DNA of 64,000 nucleotides from Rhizobium skierniewicense. Its GTDB lineage: Bacteria; Pseudomonadota; Alphaproteobacteria; Rhizobiales; Rhizobiaceae. Numbering within the stretch: position 1 is the stretch's first letter; every line of letters begins with the position of its first letter. Below, one piece after another: positions 27,036-35,722 of the stretch. A program made the position numbers and the translations under genes. The notes under the pieces were generated by a model. The model searched no databases, had not been told where the DNA came from, and saw nothing but the letters and a program-made list of their open reading frames with translations. Location of the stretch: assembly GCF_014196515.1 (NCBI RefSeq), contig NZ_JACIDV010000005.1, positions 1 to 64,000 on the forward strand. The letters run 5' to 3'.

Positions 27036-28451
27036 ATGAGCCTGAAGTTTGGAACGAGCGGTCTTCGCGGACTTTCACAGGATTTGAAAGGCAAGGCCTC
27101 GGCAATCTACGCGACAGCCTTTGCGAGACACCTTCTGGCTTCAGGCATGGCGCAAGTGGGTGATCCAATCCTCATCGGCCAGGATTTCCGCGATTCCAGC
27201 CCGGATATCGCCCAGACTTGCATTGGCGCCTTGAAGGCCGCCGGATTGACGCCGCTCGATTGCGGAGCGCTGCCAACCCCTGCTCTGGCGCTTTACAGTC
27301 TCTCGTTGAAAGCCGCAGCTCTGATGATCACCGGATCCCACATTCCGGCAGATCGTAACGGCATCAAATTTTATCGCCCAGATGGAGAGATCGACAAGAA
27401 GGACGAATTAGCGATTGCTGAACTCGCCAGCCAAGTTGAAGTCGATGGCGTGACCGCAAACACCGCACAGGCCGATAACCACGCTGAGCAAGCCAACACC
27501 CTGTTTTTCCAGCGCAATGCTTCGTTGCTTTCGCAACAAGCCCTGACAGGTCTCAAAATCGGCGTCTACCAGCACAGCACCGTTGCCCGCGATCTCTTTG
27601 TCGATGTTCTGAAACACTACGGGGCAGAGGTCGTAGCAGTCGGTCGCTCGGAGACCTTTATTCCTGTCGACACGGAGGCCGTTTCCACCGATACGCTGGG
27701 AAAGCTTAAAGCTTGGGCTGCCGAACATCAGTTCGACGCTCTCATCTCCGCCGATGGTGATGGTGACCGTCCCCTGTTGGCCGATGAACGTGGAGTACCC
27801 CTGCGCGGCGATCTCATCGGTCTGATCACGGCAAACTTCTTGAAAGCGGATGTGGTTGTCACGCCGGTGACCTCCAACTCCGGCATCGAATCGAGTGGCG
27901 CGTTTGAGGTTGTGCGCACCAAGGTTGGTTCACCTTTTGTGATTGCTGGAATGGATGAAGCGATGGCCGCCGGTAAAAAAGGCATTATCGGCTTTGAAGC
28001 CAATGGTGGATTTCTGACAGCGTCACCCTTCGAACTTGGCGACAAAACCATCTCCCCGCTTCCGACACGCGACTGCTTCCTGCCCCTGCTGGCTGCCTTG
28101 AAGCTGGCTGCGGACCACAAAGAACCGATGTCACAGATCGCAGCGGCCTATCAGCTGCCCGTCGCTGCTGCTGATCGTTTGCAGGATTTTCCGCAAGACA
28201 AGAGTGCCGCCATTATGGATCATCTGCGGTCTTCGCGCGCCAACCTCGATGCATTCCTCGCACCCGTAGGTACCGTAAAGGGCACCAGCGATATAGATGG
28301 ACTTCGCGTTACGCTGACCGATGGCAGCACCATCCATTTCCGCCCATCCGGCAACGCGCCCGAGATGCGCTGCTATGTGGAAGCAGCCAACGAGGATGAA
28401 GCCAACGCCTTACTGGCCAAGGGAATGGACCTTCTTCGCAATTTCGGTTGA
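27036..28451 (+). CDS. Phosphohexomutase (phosphomannomutase/phosphoglucomutase family)
   Basis: 471 residues. Four-domain alpha-D-phosphohexomutase: N-terminal FGTSGLRG, phosphoserine loop MITGSHIPADRNGIKFY (about residues 98-114), metal loop SADGDGDRPLL (about 243), sugar-specificity loop GFEANGGFLT (about 325) and phosphate-binding loop FRPSGNAPEMRCY near the end. It interconverts hexose-1- and hexose-6-phosphates for polysaccharide precursors in the cytoplasm. The active serine sits in TGSHIP rather than the commoner TASHNP, a known subfamily form. AAGGATGG upstream supports the start. Confidence 0.9.
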   Translation: MSLKFGTSGLRGLSQDLKGKASAIYATAFARHLLASGMAQVGDPILIGQDFRDSSPDIAQTCIGALKAAGLTPLDCGALPTPALALYSLSLKAAALMITGSHIPADRNGIKFYRPDGEIDKKDELAIAELASQVEVDGVTANTAQADNHAEQANTLFFQRNASLLSQQALTGLKIGVYQHSTVARDLFVDVLKHYGAEVVAVGRSETFIPVDTEAVSTDTLGKLKAWAAEHQFDALISADGDGDRPLLADERGVPLRGDLIGLITANFLKADVVVTPVTSNSGIESSGAFEVVRTKVGSPFVIAGMDEAMAAGKKGIIGFEANGGFLTASPFELGDKTISPLPTRDCFLPLLAALKLAADHKEPMSQIAAAYQLPVAAADRLQDFPQDKSAAIMDHLRSSRANLDAFLAPVGTVKGTSDIDGLRVTLTDGSTIHFRPSGNAPEMRCYVEAANEDEANALLAKGMDLLRNFG

Positions 28452-28466
28452 TACACACTCACCGGG

Positions 28467-28488
28467 TGCGACAATACGCTTTGTCGCA
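28467..28488 (+). terminator. Hairpin after the phosphohexomutase gene
   Basis: TGCGACAA (28467-28474) / TTGTCGCA (28481-28488), perfect 8-bp stem with a 6-nt loop, 16 bp after the stop; no T run. Confidence 0.45.
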
Positions 28489-28555
28489 TCTGCTGTTTGC
28501 GTTTGCGCTTTCTGGACGAAAGCGGCAAAACGCCTGAAAACGGAGACCGCGAGAC

Positions 28556-28957
28556 GTGGCAGATGAAACCATCACGCTTTATGAGGCCATCGGCGGGGAG
28601 CGCACCGTTCGTGCCTTGACGCGTCGCTTCTACGAATTGATGGACACTTTGCCGGAAGCCTCCAATTGCCGTGCGATCCACCCGCCGGACTTGTCAGGCA
28701 GCGAGAACAAATTTACCGAATATCTGATTGGCTATCTTGGTGGTCCGCCGATCTATGTCGAGAAACACGGCCATCCCATGCTGCGCAGACGCCATTTCGT
28801 GGCGCCAATCGGCGCCACTGAGCGTGACGAGTGGCTGCTGTGCTTCCGCCGTGCGATGAACGAAACCATCGAAAACCCAAAGCTACGCGAGATCATCTGG
28901 ACGCCCATCGAGCGATTGGCTTTCCACATGCAAAACCACGAAGAACAACGTCCATGA
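28556..28957 (+). CDS. Group II truncated haemoglobin
   Basis: 133 residues, 2/2 globin fold. Visible hallmarks: LYEAIGGERTVRALTRRFYELM with the B10 Tyr, GGPPIYVEKHGHPMLRRRH with the proximal-side segment RRRHFVAPIGATERDEWL that carries the F8 His and the conserved Trp G8. Such proteins bind O2 or NO and often protect from nitrosative stress. Start is GTG with GGAG upstream; there is no nearby ATG. Its stop overlaps the next start (ATGA), so the two genes are coupled. Confidence 0.9.
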   Translation: MADETITLYEAIGGERTVRALTRRFYELMDTLPEASNCRAIHPPDLSGSENKFTEYLIGYLGGPPIYVEKHGHPMLRRRHFVAPIGATERDEWLLCFRRAMNETIENPKLREIIWTPIERLAFHMQNHEEQRP

Positions 28958-29322
28958 AAAGCAGCTGGCTGCGCCCGACAAGCCTTTTCCTCTCGGGCAT
29001 TTTGGGCGCAGCAGGCGTTGCCCTTGCAGCTGCGGCGACACACACGGGCGCGACGCAGCTGCTGGGAAACGCGTCAGCCATGTGCTTGGCCCACGCCCCT
29101 GTCCTCATCGGCATCTACCTGGGTTGGGAACGCATCAGGACGGCTGCACCCGTAGCGGTTCTACTGGGTTTGGGAACGCTCATTTTCGCAGGCGATCTCG
29201 TCTCGAGACATTTTACCGAAAGCGGTCTGTTTCCCATGGCCGCACCGATGGGCGGGCTGGGGATGATCTTGGGTTGGCTCGCTCTTGCCAGCGCCGCTTT
29301 TTTCGCAGAGGCGCGTCGATAG
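28954..29322 (+). CDS. DUF423 membrane protein
   Basis: 122 residues, four predicted helices. LFLSGILGAAGVALAAAATH at the start and LFPMAAPMGGLGMILGWLAL at the end are the DUF423 (YgdD-like) pattern. The family has no firm function. It overlaps the globin gene by four bases. Confidence 0.85.
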   Translation: MKSSWLRPTSLFLSGILGAAGVALAAAATHTGATQLLGNASAMCLAHAPVLIGIYLGWERIRTAAPVAVLLGLGTLIFAGDLVSRHFTESGLFPMAAPMGGLGMILGWLALASAAFFAEARR

Positions 29323-29324
29323 CG

Positions 29325-29735
29325 TCAGTTTGCAGTGGTGCGATCATTCATCGTCTGGAGCGCTCGTTCCAAACTGGATTTGCTGCCGTTTCGCAAGGGA
29401 ACAAAAGTCTTGCCGAATTTCTTGCAGCCGGACTTCACACGCAAACACGCATCGTGACTGATACAGTCGATGGGGCAAAACACGCAATCCACCGACGGCA
29501 GCAACGTATCAATGCGCGAAACAGCCTCTCGCAGGCCGCCGTCGTGATGGATGAGTTCCGCATCGAAATTGCTGGCAATCTGGCGAAGATGGGCCACCTG
29601 ACAGTCACGGCCGCCGACGTAAAGAAAGCTTTTCGGCGCGGCTGGCGCTTGCAGAGAGGCTGAAGGTGCGACCTGCTGCGGGCGATTGTCCCGCTTACCG
29701 CTTCGCTCAACTTTCTTCTTTTCTTTCCGCGCCAT
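29325..29735 (-). CDS. DUF2325 protein
   Basis: 136 residues. A basic, low-complexity N-terminus (1-33) precedes the DUF2325 domain: SFLYVGGRDCQVAHLRQI, AELIHHDGGL and DCVFCPIDCISHDACLRVKSGCKK, with five conserved Cys that could bind metal. Function unknown. It is convergent with DUF423, with the two ends 2 bp apart. Confidence 0.82.
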   Translation of the reverse strand: MARKEKKKVERSGKRDNRPQQVAPSASLQAPAAPKSFLYVGGRDCQVAHLRQIASNFDAELIHHDGGLREAVSRIDTLLPSVDCVFCPIDCISHDACLRVKSGCKKFGKTFVPLRNGSKSSLERALQTMNDRTTAN

Positions 29736-29834
29736 GCCTCACCTTTTTATCAAAATCTGCCGCCTGTTCGCTCAGGCTGGCGACACGATAGTAAAGATGA
29801 GTTTTAGAGTAAAGTATAAAGTTGATAATTTACG

Positions 29835-30494
29835 TCATGTTTTTTTGAGCGGCGCCGGGATGATGCCCAGACCACCCATGAACAGCTGCTCCAGAAACCG
29901 TGCTGCGTCTTCGAACCGCCCCTCGCCTGCATGCGCTGACCCCAAAACTGAACGGACCTGAACATCGAAGTCGGCATAGTGCTGGGTCGTAGCCCAGATA
30001 GAGAAAATCAGGTGATAAGGGTCGCACGGCGCGATCCGTCCGGCTTTGGCCCAGGTGCGAATGACATCTGCCTTTTCATCGACCAGCTGTTTCAGCGGGC
30101 CTTTCAGCTCATCTTCCACATGAGGCGCACCTTGCAGAACCTCATTGGCAAACAGACGACTTTCTCTCGGATAGTCCCGTGCCATTTCCAGCTTGCGGCG
30201 AAGGTAGGATTTGATTTCCGTTTCGGGATTGCCCTCGGCATCGAACGCGCGAAGCGGGTCCAGCCAGGTATCCAGCACACGCTCGATCAGCGCGCGGTGC
30301 ATGGTCTCTTTGGTACGGAAATAATAGAGCACGTTCGGCTTCGACATCCCCGCCACTTCGGCGATCTGGTCGATGGTCGTGCCGCGAAATCCATTTACGG
30401 AAAAGACATCCAAAGCCGCTTCTAAAATGATCTCTTCTTTTTCTTCCTGTATCCGCGTTCGTTTTTGCGTTTTCGCCGCTCTGGGTATGGCCAT
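29835..30494 (-). CDS. rutR: RutR-like TetR-family regulator of pyrimidine use
   Basis: 219 residues. N-terminal TetR HTH (about 20-66): ILEAALDVFSVNGFRGTTID and AGMSKPNVLYYFRTKE. The C-terminal ligand domain includes DPYHLIFSIWATTQHYADF, a RutR-like segment. In enteric bacteria RutR senses uracil/thymine and binds TTGACCA-N2-TGGTCAA sites. The gene is divergent from a pyrimidine-catabolic operon whose upstream region holds a close match to that site. Confidence 0.85.
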   Translation of the reverse strand: MAIPRAAKTQKRTRIQEEKEEIILEAALDVFSVNGFRGTTIDQIAEVAGMSKPNVLYYFRTKETMHRALIERVLDTWLDPLRAFDAEGNPETEIKSYLRRKLEMARDYPRESRLFANEVLQGAPHVEDELKGPLKQLVDEKADVIRTWAKAGRIAPCDPYHLIFSIWATTQHYADFDVQVRSVLGSAHAGEGRFEDAARFLEQLFMGGLGIIPAPLKKT

Positions 30495-30639
30495 GAAGGA
30501 TCTCTGTCTGTTTTACATGCAATCGGCAGGTCGGTATGGGCAAAAAATAATCGGCAATGAACGCTCAATCATGAAATACCGCTTTACACGGTGAAAATCC
30601 CTCGATCTTTTCTAACCGTCAAAGTTCGAAATAACAATG

Positions 30640-30655
30640 TTTACCAGTCGGTCAA
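30640..30655. promoter_or_regulatory. RutR-box-like operator
   Basis: TTTACCA-GT-CGGTCAA, matching the known RutR box TTGACCA-N2-TGGTCAA at 12 of 14 defined positions. It lies between the rutR-like gene and the amidohydrolase, about 100 bp before the latter's start. Confidence 0.72.
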
Positions 30656-30756
30656 ATTAACGGCATGCCGCTTCGCTTTTGTATTTCATCGAATCCTACT
30701 GCGAACGGCACGCCCCTTGCATGATGACGCCCAAAACAGGTGAGGAAAAGACTGGC

Positions 30757-32028
30757 ATGCCGGAAACACCCGCAAAAAATGAAGCAATCGGAAAAAACCT
30801 GACCATCGACGGCAACCGTCTGTGGAACAGTCTGATGGACATGGCGAAAATCGGCCCCGGCATTGCTGGCGGCAACAATCGCCAGACCCTGACGGATGAG
30901 GATGCGCAGGGCCGTGATCTCTTTAAACGCTGGTGCGAGGCTGCAGGAATGAGCGTGGGCGTCGATGCCATGGGCACGATGTTCGCAACGCGGCCCGGCA
31001 CCGATCCGCAAGCACGACCCGTCTATATCGGCAGCCATCTCGATACGCAGCCGACCGGCGGAAAGTTTGATGGCGTCCTGGGGGTTCTGGCAGGGTTGGA
31101 AGTGGTGCGAAGCCTCAACGACCTCGACATCAAAACGAAACACGCAATCGTCGTTACCAACTGGGCCAATGAGGAAGGCGCTCGCTTTGCCCCCGCCATG
31201 CTGGCATCCGGCGTATTTGCTGGGATGCACGACCTCGATTACGCCTATGGCCGTACCGATACGGCAGGCAAGACCTATGGTGACGAACTGAAACGCATCG
31301 GCTGGCTCGGCGAAGAAGAGGTCGGCGCACGCAAGATGCACGCTTATTTTGAATATCACATTGAACAAGGGCCCATCCTCGAAGCGCAGGACAAACAGAT
31401 TGGCGTCGTAACCCATTGTCAGGGCCTTTGGTGGCTGGAGGTGACGCTGACTGGAAAGGAAGCGCACACCGGCTCCACCCCCATGGCCATGCGCGTCAAT
31501 GCAGGGCTCGCGGCTGCCCGCATTCTGGAAAAGGTGCAGGATGTCGCGATGGCCAATCAACCCGGCGCGGTTGCCGGTGTCGGGCAGATGATCTTTTCAC
31601 CCAACTCCCGCAATGTACTGCCTGGAAAAGTGGTTTTCACCATCGACCTGCGCACACCGTCGCAGGAAAAGCTGGATGGAATGCGCGCGATCTTCGAAAA
31701 GGAAATCCCGAACATCGCGGCGGAGCTCGGCGTTGGATGCACAATAGAGGCTATTGGCCATTTTGACCCGGTGACCTTTGATCCCGTTCTGGTCGGACGT
31801 GTGCGCGACGCGGCAGAAAAGCTGGGCTACAGCCATATGGACATCATTTCCGGCGCGGGCCACGATGCCTGCTGGGCAGCACAGGTCGCGCCTTCGACCA
31901 TGATTTTCTGCCCCTGCGTGGACGGCCTTTCCCACAACGAGGCCGAAGACATTTCTCCCGAATGGGCCGCGGCTGGCTGCAATGTATTGCTACACGCCGT
32001 GCTGGAAACTGCGGAGATCGTGGAATGA
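30757..32028 (+). CDS. Zn-dependent amidase, beta-ureidopropionase/N-carbamoyl hydrolase type
   Basis: 423 residues, M20-family hydrolase of the allantoate amidohydrolase/N-carbamoyl-amino-acid hydrolase group. Metal-binding motifs: GSHLDTQPTGGKFDGVLGV, TNWANEEGARFAPAML, a His in FEYHIEQGPILE, dimer loop EVTLTGKEAHTGSTPM, and GAGHDACWAAQ. Beside dihydropyrimidinase it most likely splits N-carbamoyl-beta-alanine to beta-alanine, CO2 and NH3 (PydC-like). Start ATG 30757 gives family length; GAGG lies 11 nt upstream, and an ATG at 30721 is also in frame. Its stop overlaps the next start (ATGA). Confidence 0.87.
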   Translation: MPETPAKNEAIGKNLTIDGNRLWNSLMDMAKIGPGIAGGNNRQTLTDEDAQGRDLFKRWCEAAGMSVGVDAMGTMFATRPGTDPQARPVYIGSHLDTQPTGGKFDGVLGVLAGLEVVRSLNDLDIKTKHAIVVTNWANEEGARFAPAMLASGVFAGMHDLDYAYGRTDTAGKTYGDELKRIGWLGEEEVGARKMHAYFEYHIEQGPILEAQDKQIGVVTHCQGLWWLEVTLTGKEAHTGSTPMAMRVNAGLAAARILEKVQDVAMANQPGAVAGVGQMIFSPNSRNVLPGKVVFTIDLRTPSQEKLDGMRAIFEKEIPNIAAELGVGCTIEAIGHFDPVTFDPVLVGRVRDAAEKLGYSHMDIISGAGHDACWAAQVAPSTMIFCPCVDGLSHNEAEDISPEWAAAGCNVLLHAVLETAEIVE

Positions 32029-33479
32029 CCACCATCATCAAGAACGGTACTATCGTCACCGCCGATCTGACCTACAGGGCCGACGTCAAGATCGATGGCG
32101 GCGTCATCACCGAGATCGGGCTGGACCTTTCCGGCGACAGCGTTCTGGATGCGACGGGTTGCTACGTGATGCCCGGCGGTATCGATCCGCATGTGCATCT
32201 GGAAATGCCGTTCATGGGCACCTATTCGGCGGATGATTTCGAGAGCGGCACACGCGCGGCCTTGAGCGGCGGGACGACGATGGTGGTGGACTTCTGCCTG
32301 CCAGAACCTGGACAATCACTGCTCGATGCCCTCAATCGCTGGGACAACAAGGCGACCCGCGCAACCTGCGACTACACCTTCCACATGGCCGTGACCTGGT
32401 GGAGCGAGCAGGTCTTCGACGAGATGAAGACCGTCGTTCAAGACAAGGGCATCAACAGCTTCAAGCACTTCATGGCCTACAAGGGCGCGTTGATGGTGAA
32501 TGACGACGAGATGTTCGCGTCCTTCTCCCGCTGCGCAGAACTCGGCGCGCTCCCCATGGTGCATGCTGAGAACGGTGACATCGTCGCGCAGATGCAGGCA
32601 AAACTTCTGTCGGAAGGCAATAACGGTCCGGAGGCCCATGCCTATTCCCGCCCTGCCTCCGTCGAGGGGGAGGCTACCAACCGCGCCATCATCATCGCGG
32701 ATATGGCAGGCGCACCGCTCTATGTCGTGCACACCTCCTGCGAACAGGCGCATGAGGCCATTCGCCGGGCGCGGCAGAGCGGTATGCGGGTTTACGGCGA
32801 GCCGCTCATCCAGCATCTGATCCTTGACGACAGCGAATATGCCAACCCGGATTGGGACCACGCCGCCCGCCGGGTGATGTCGCCTCCGTTCCGAAACAGG
32901 CAGCATCAGGACAGCCTGTGGGCGGGTCTCGCCGCGGGCTCGCTGCAATGCGTGGCCACCGACCATTGCGCGTTCACCACGCAGCAGAAGCGAAACGGTG
33001 TCGGAGATTTCACCAAAATACCGAATGGCACCGGCGGGCTCGAAGACCGCATGCCGCTGCTCTGGACACATGGCGTGACAACAGGTCGCCTGACGATGAA
33101 CGAGTTCGTCGCTGTAACCTCCACCAACATCGCCAAAATCCTCAATCTCTACCCGAAAAAGGGTGCGATCCTTGTCGGCAGCGATGCCGACATCGTTGTC
33201 TGGGACCCGACGCGTGAAAAGACCATCGCGGCCAAAACTCAGCAATCCGCCATCGACTACAACGTCTTCGAAGGCCACACGGTGAAGGGATTGCCGCGCT
33301 TCACGCTCTCGCGCGGTGTGGTGGCAATCGAGGAAGGCACAGTGAAGACGCGTGAAGGCCACGGCCAGTTCGTGGCCCGAGAGCCGTACCCTGCAGTAGC
33401 CAAAGCATTGTCCACATGGAAGGAACTCGTCGCGCCGCGTAAGGTGGAGCGTGCGGGCATACCGGCAAGTGGAGTGTGA
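32025..33479 (+). CDS. hydA: Dihydropyrimidinase (D-hydantoinase)
   Basis: 484 residues, cyclic amidohydrolase. N-terminal TIIKNGTIVTADLTYRADV, metal site GGIDPHVHLEMPFMG (two His), carbamylated Lys region INSFKHFMAYKG, later metal ligands MVHAENGD and VVHTSCE, and VATDHCAFTTQQK (Asp). It opens 5,6-dihydrouracil or dihydrothymine to N-carbamoyl-beta-amino acids, feeding the preceding hydrolase. Its ATG overlaps that gene's TGA. No dihydropyrimidine dehydrogenase gene lies in the window. Confidence 0.93.
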   Translation: MTTIIKNGTIVTADLTYRADVKIDGGVITEIGLDLSGDSVLDATGCYVMPGGIDPHVHLEMPFMGTYSADDFESGTRAALSGGTTMVVDFCLPEPGQSLLDALNRWDNKATRATCDYTFHMAVTWWSEQVFDEMKTVVQDKGINSFKHFMAYKGALMVNDDEMFASFSRCAELGALPMVHAENGDIVAQMQAKLLSEGNNGPEAHAYSRPASVEGEATNRAIIIADMAGAPLYVVHTSCEQAHEAIRRARQSGMRVYGEPLIQHLILDDSEYANPDWDHAARRVMSPPFRNRQHQDSLWAGLAAGSLQCVATDHCAFTTQQKRNGVGDFTKIPNGTGGLEDRMPLLWTHGVTTGRLTMNEFVAVTSTNIAKILNLYPKKGAILVGSDADIVVWDPTREKTIAAKTQQSAIDYNVFEGHTVKGLPRFTLSRGVVAIEEGTVKTREGHGQFVAREPYPAVAKALSTWKELVAPRKVERAGIPASGV

Positions 33480-33481
33480 TG

Positions 33482-34276
33482 ATGAGCGTGTCGCCTCCCT
33501 TTTCCGTCGTTTCCGCCAAAAATCTTGGCCTCACCTTCAATACAAATGACGGGCCCGTCCACGCGCTTTCAAATGTCGATCTCGATGTGAAGAAAGGTGA
33601 ATTTGTCTCCTTCATCGGACCGTCCGGCTGTGGCAAGACCACGTTTCTGCGCGTCATCGCCGATCTCGAAAAGCACACATCGGGCGAAATTACCGTCAAC
33701 GGCACCACGCCTGAAAACGCCCGCAAGGATCGGTCCTATGGCTACGTATTTCAGGCCGCAGCGCTCTACCCGTGGCGCACCATTGAAAAGAACATTGCCC
33801 TGCCGCTCGAAATCATGGGGTACACCAAGACAGAACAACAAGCGCGCATCGAACGAACGCTCGATCTGGTCAATCTCAGCGGCTTTGCCAAGAAATTTCC
33901 CTGGCAACTGTCCGGCGGCATGCAGCAGCGCGCCTCCATCGCCCGCGCGCTCGCTTTCGATGCCGACCTGCTGCTGATGGACGAACCGTTCGGCGCGCTG
34001 GACGAGATCGTCCGCGACCATTTGAACGAGCAGCTTCTGAAACTCTGGAGCGCAACCGGCAAAACCATCTGCTTCGTCACCCACTCCATTCCCGAAGCCG
34101 TCTATCTCTCCACCAAAATCGTCGTCATGTCCCCCCGTCCAGGCCGGGTGACGGATATCATCGAGTCGACCTTGCCACGGGAGCGACCGCTGGAGATTCG
34201 CGAGACACCGGAGTTTCTGGAGATTGCTCATCGGGTGCGTGAGGGGTTGAAGGCGGGGCATAGTTATGAGGGGTGA
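33482..34276 (+). CDS. ABC transporter ATP-binding protein (NrtD/SsuB type)
   Basis: 264 residues. Walker A FIGPSGCGKTTFLRVIAD, Q-loop YVFQAAALYPWRT, signature LSGGMQQRASIARAL, Walker B LLLMDEPFGALDE and H-loop FVTHSIPEAVYLS are intact. Belongs with NMT1-type importers (nitrate, taurine, pyrimidines). The start lies just after the dihydropyrimidinase stop; GGAG at 33471 supports ATG 33482, and 33479 is possible. The cognate permease genes lie after a DUF559 gene. Confidence 0.88.
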   Translation: MSVSPPFSVVSAKNLGLTFNTNDGPVHALSNVDLDVKKGEFVSFIGPSGCGKTTFLRVIADLEKHTSGEITVNGTTPENARKDRSYGYVFQAAALYPWRTIEKNIALPLEIMGYTKTEQQARIERTLDLVNLSGFAKKFPWQLSGGMQQRASIARALAFDADLLLMDEPFGALDEIVRDHLNEQLLKLWSATGKTICFVTHSIPEAVYLSTKIVVMSPRPGRVTDIIESTLPRERPLEIRETPEFLEIAHRVREGLKAGHSYEG

Positions 34277-34298
34277 TGTTTCGACGTCGAGGTCAAGA

Positions 34299-34333
34299 GC
34301 CCCTCCCCATCCCCTCCCCACAAGGGGGAGGGG
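34299..34333. repeat. C-rich palindromic repeat, first copy
   Basis: Inverted repeat CCCCTCCCC (34311-34319) / GGGGGAGGGG (34324-34333) around ACAA, preceded by a further CCCCTCCCC. This is the start of a pair of C/G-rich palindromes framing the 5' side of the DUF559 gene. Confidence 0.72.
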
Positions 34334-34390
34334 CTTAACCCAGCCGCATCCTTTCCGGCTCAATGAAGCCTCGGCGATGCAGCACGGTTT

Positions 34391-34430
34391 CTCCCCCCTT
34401 GTGGGGGAGATGGCCGGCAGGCCAGAGGGG
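34391..34430. repeat. Rhizobial palindromic repeat, second copy
   Basis: CTCCCCC-CTTGT-GGGGGAG (34391-34409) followed by GGCCGGCAGGCC and AGAGGGGG. This combination is a familiar dispersed intergenic element of Agrobacterium and relatives. Confidence 0.72.
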
Positions 34431-34469
34431 GAACGCCGCAAAACGCTAACGGTGATGCGAGGGGTAGGC

Positions 34470-34850
34470 ATGGCGCATTCGAATATCGAGCTTATAACGC
34501 GTCAGCGTGCCAGGACCCTGCGTCGGGAAATGACAAAAGCCGAACGGATCATGTGGGATATCCTTCGGGATTTCCGTCCCAGAGGCGCAAGGTTTCGTCG
34601 CGAAACGCCTATTGGGCCTTACATCGCGGATTTCGCCTGGCTATCCGCACGTTTCATCATAGAGGTCGATGGCGATAGCCATGAAACAACCCATGGTCGG
34701 AAACATGACATCAAGCGCGATGCTTTTCTCGTGTCTCAAGGCTTTACGGTGCTGCGGTTTGATAACAGTCAGATCATCGATAACCCCGACTACATAGTAA
34801 TCTCACTGGAGCAATCCATCTCCCAATGTCTGGATCGAGGCCAGCCATGA
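34470..34850 (+). CDS. DUF559 endonuclease-like protein lodged in an ABC operon
   Basis: 126 residues, DUF559 (Vsr/restriction-endonuclease-like fold). Hallmarks: TRQRARTLRREMTKAERIMW, FRRETPIGPYIADFAW, FIIEVDGDSHETTHGRKHD and a final FTVLRFDNSQI; the E/D residues of FIIEVDGDSH could form a nuclease site. GAGGGG is placed 7 nt before ATG 34470; longer frames read through the palindromic repeats. Its TGA overlaps the permease ATG (ATGA). It sits between ATPase and permease genes of a transporter, which makes an inserted origin likely. Confidence 0.83.
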   Translation: MAHSNIELITRQRARTLRREMTKAERIMWDILRDFRPRGARFRRETPIGPYIADFAWLSARFIIEVDGDSHETTHGRKHDIKRDAFLVSQGFTVLRFDNSQIIDNPDYIVISLEQSISQCLDRGQP

Positions 34851-35722
34851 CCACCCTCCGACAGCGCATCCTGCCCGTCCTCACCATCATAGTCGCGATC
34901 CTCGTCTTATGGCACATCGCAGTCGTCTACCTCAACATGCCCTTCGCGCGTGATCAGGCCGCCAGAGCAGGCCAGCAACTGAGCTTTTCGGAACTCCTGC
35001 CGCAAACCTTCGCGCAGGAACGTCCTGTCCTGCCCGCGCCGCACCAGATTATCGCCGAGTTGTGGGATACCACCGTCAACAAGTCAGTCACCTCCAAACG
35101 CAGTCTCGTCTACCATGCCGGCATCACGCTCTCGGCGACGCTACTGGGTTTTGCCATCGGCACCGCGCTCGGCGTTTTGCTGGCGGTCGCCATTGTCCAT
35201 AATCGGGCTATGGATCGCTCGGTCATGCCGTGGGTCATTGCCAGCCAGACCATACCGATTATCGCGGTGGCACCGATGATCATCGTCGTGCTCAATTCCA
35301 TCGGCATATCGGGGCTGCTGCCAAAGGCACTGATTTCGACCTATCTGAGCTTCTTCCCCATCGTGGTCGGAATGGTGAAGGGGCTGCGCAGCCCTGAGAG
35401 CATTCAGTTAGACCTGATGCACACCTATTATGCAGCACCTTCGCAAATCTTCTGGAAGTTGCGATGGCCGTCTGCCCTGCCCTATCTGTTCACTTCGCTG
35501 AAAATCGCCATCGCCATTTCGCTGGTGGGTGCCATCGTCGGTGAACTGCCGACAGGGGCCGTTGCGGGTCTGGGCGCACGGTTGCTATCCGGCTCCTATT
35601 ACGGCCAGACAGTACAAATCTGGGCCGCACTGTTCATGGCCGCCGCAGTCGCCGCCATTCTTGTTGCGATGGTCGGCATCGCCCACACCGCTGTGCTGAG
35701 AAGAATGGGAGAGCGGCCATGA
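34847..35722 (+). CDS. ABC transporter permease (pyrimidine/NMT1 type), first
   Basis: 291 residues, BPD_transp_1 fold with about six helices. A long N-terminal periplasmic segment (30-70) precedes TLSATLLGFAIGTALGVLLA; the EAA-like loop is LMHTYYAAPSQIFWKLRWPS. It belongs to the SsuC/ThiX/TauC family. ATG overlaps the DUF559 stop, and its own stop overlaps the next permease start. Confidence 0.86.
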   Translation: MTTLRQRILPVLTIIVAILVLWHIAVVYLNMPFARDQAARAGQQLSFSELLPQTFAQERPVLPAPHQIIAELWDTTVNKSVTSKRSLVYHAGITLSATLLGFAIGTALGVLLAVAIVHNRAMDRSVMPWVIASQTIPIIAVAPMIIVVLNSIGISGLLPKALISTYLSFFPIVVGMVKGLRSPESIQLDLMHTYYAAPSQIFWKLRWPSALPYLFTSLKIAIAISLVGAIVGELPTGAVAGLGARLLSGSYYGQTVQIWAALFMAAAVAAILVAMVGIAHTAVLRRMGERP

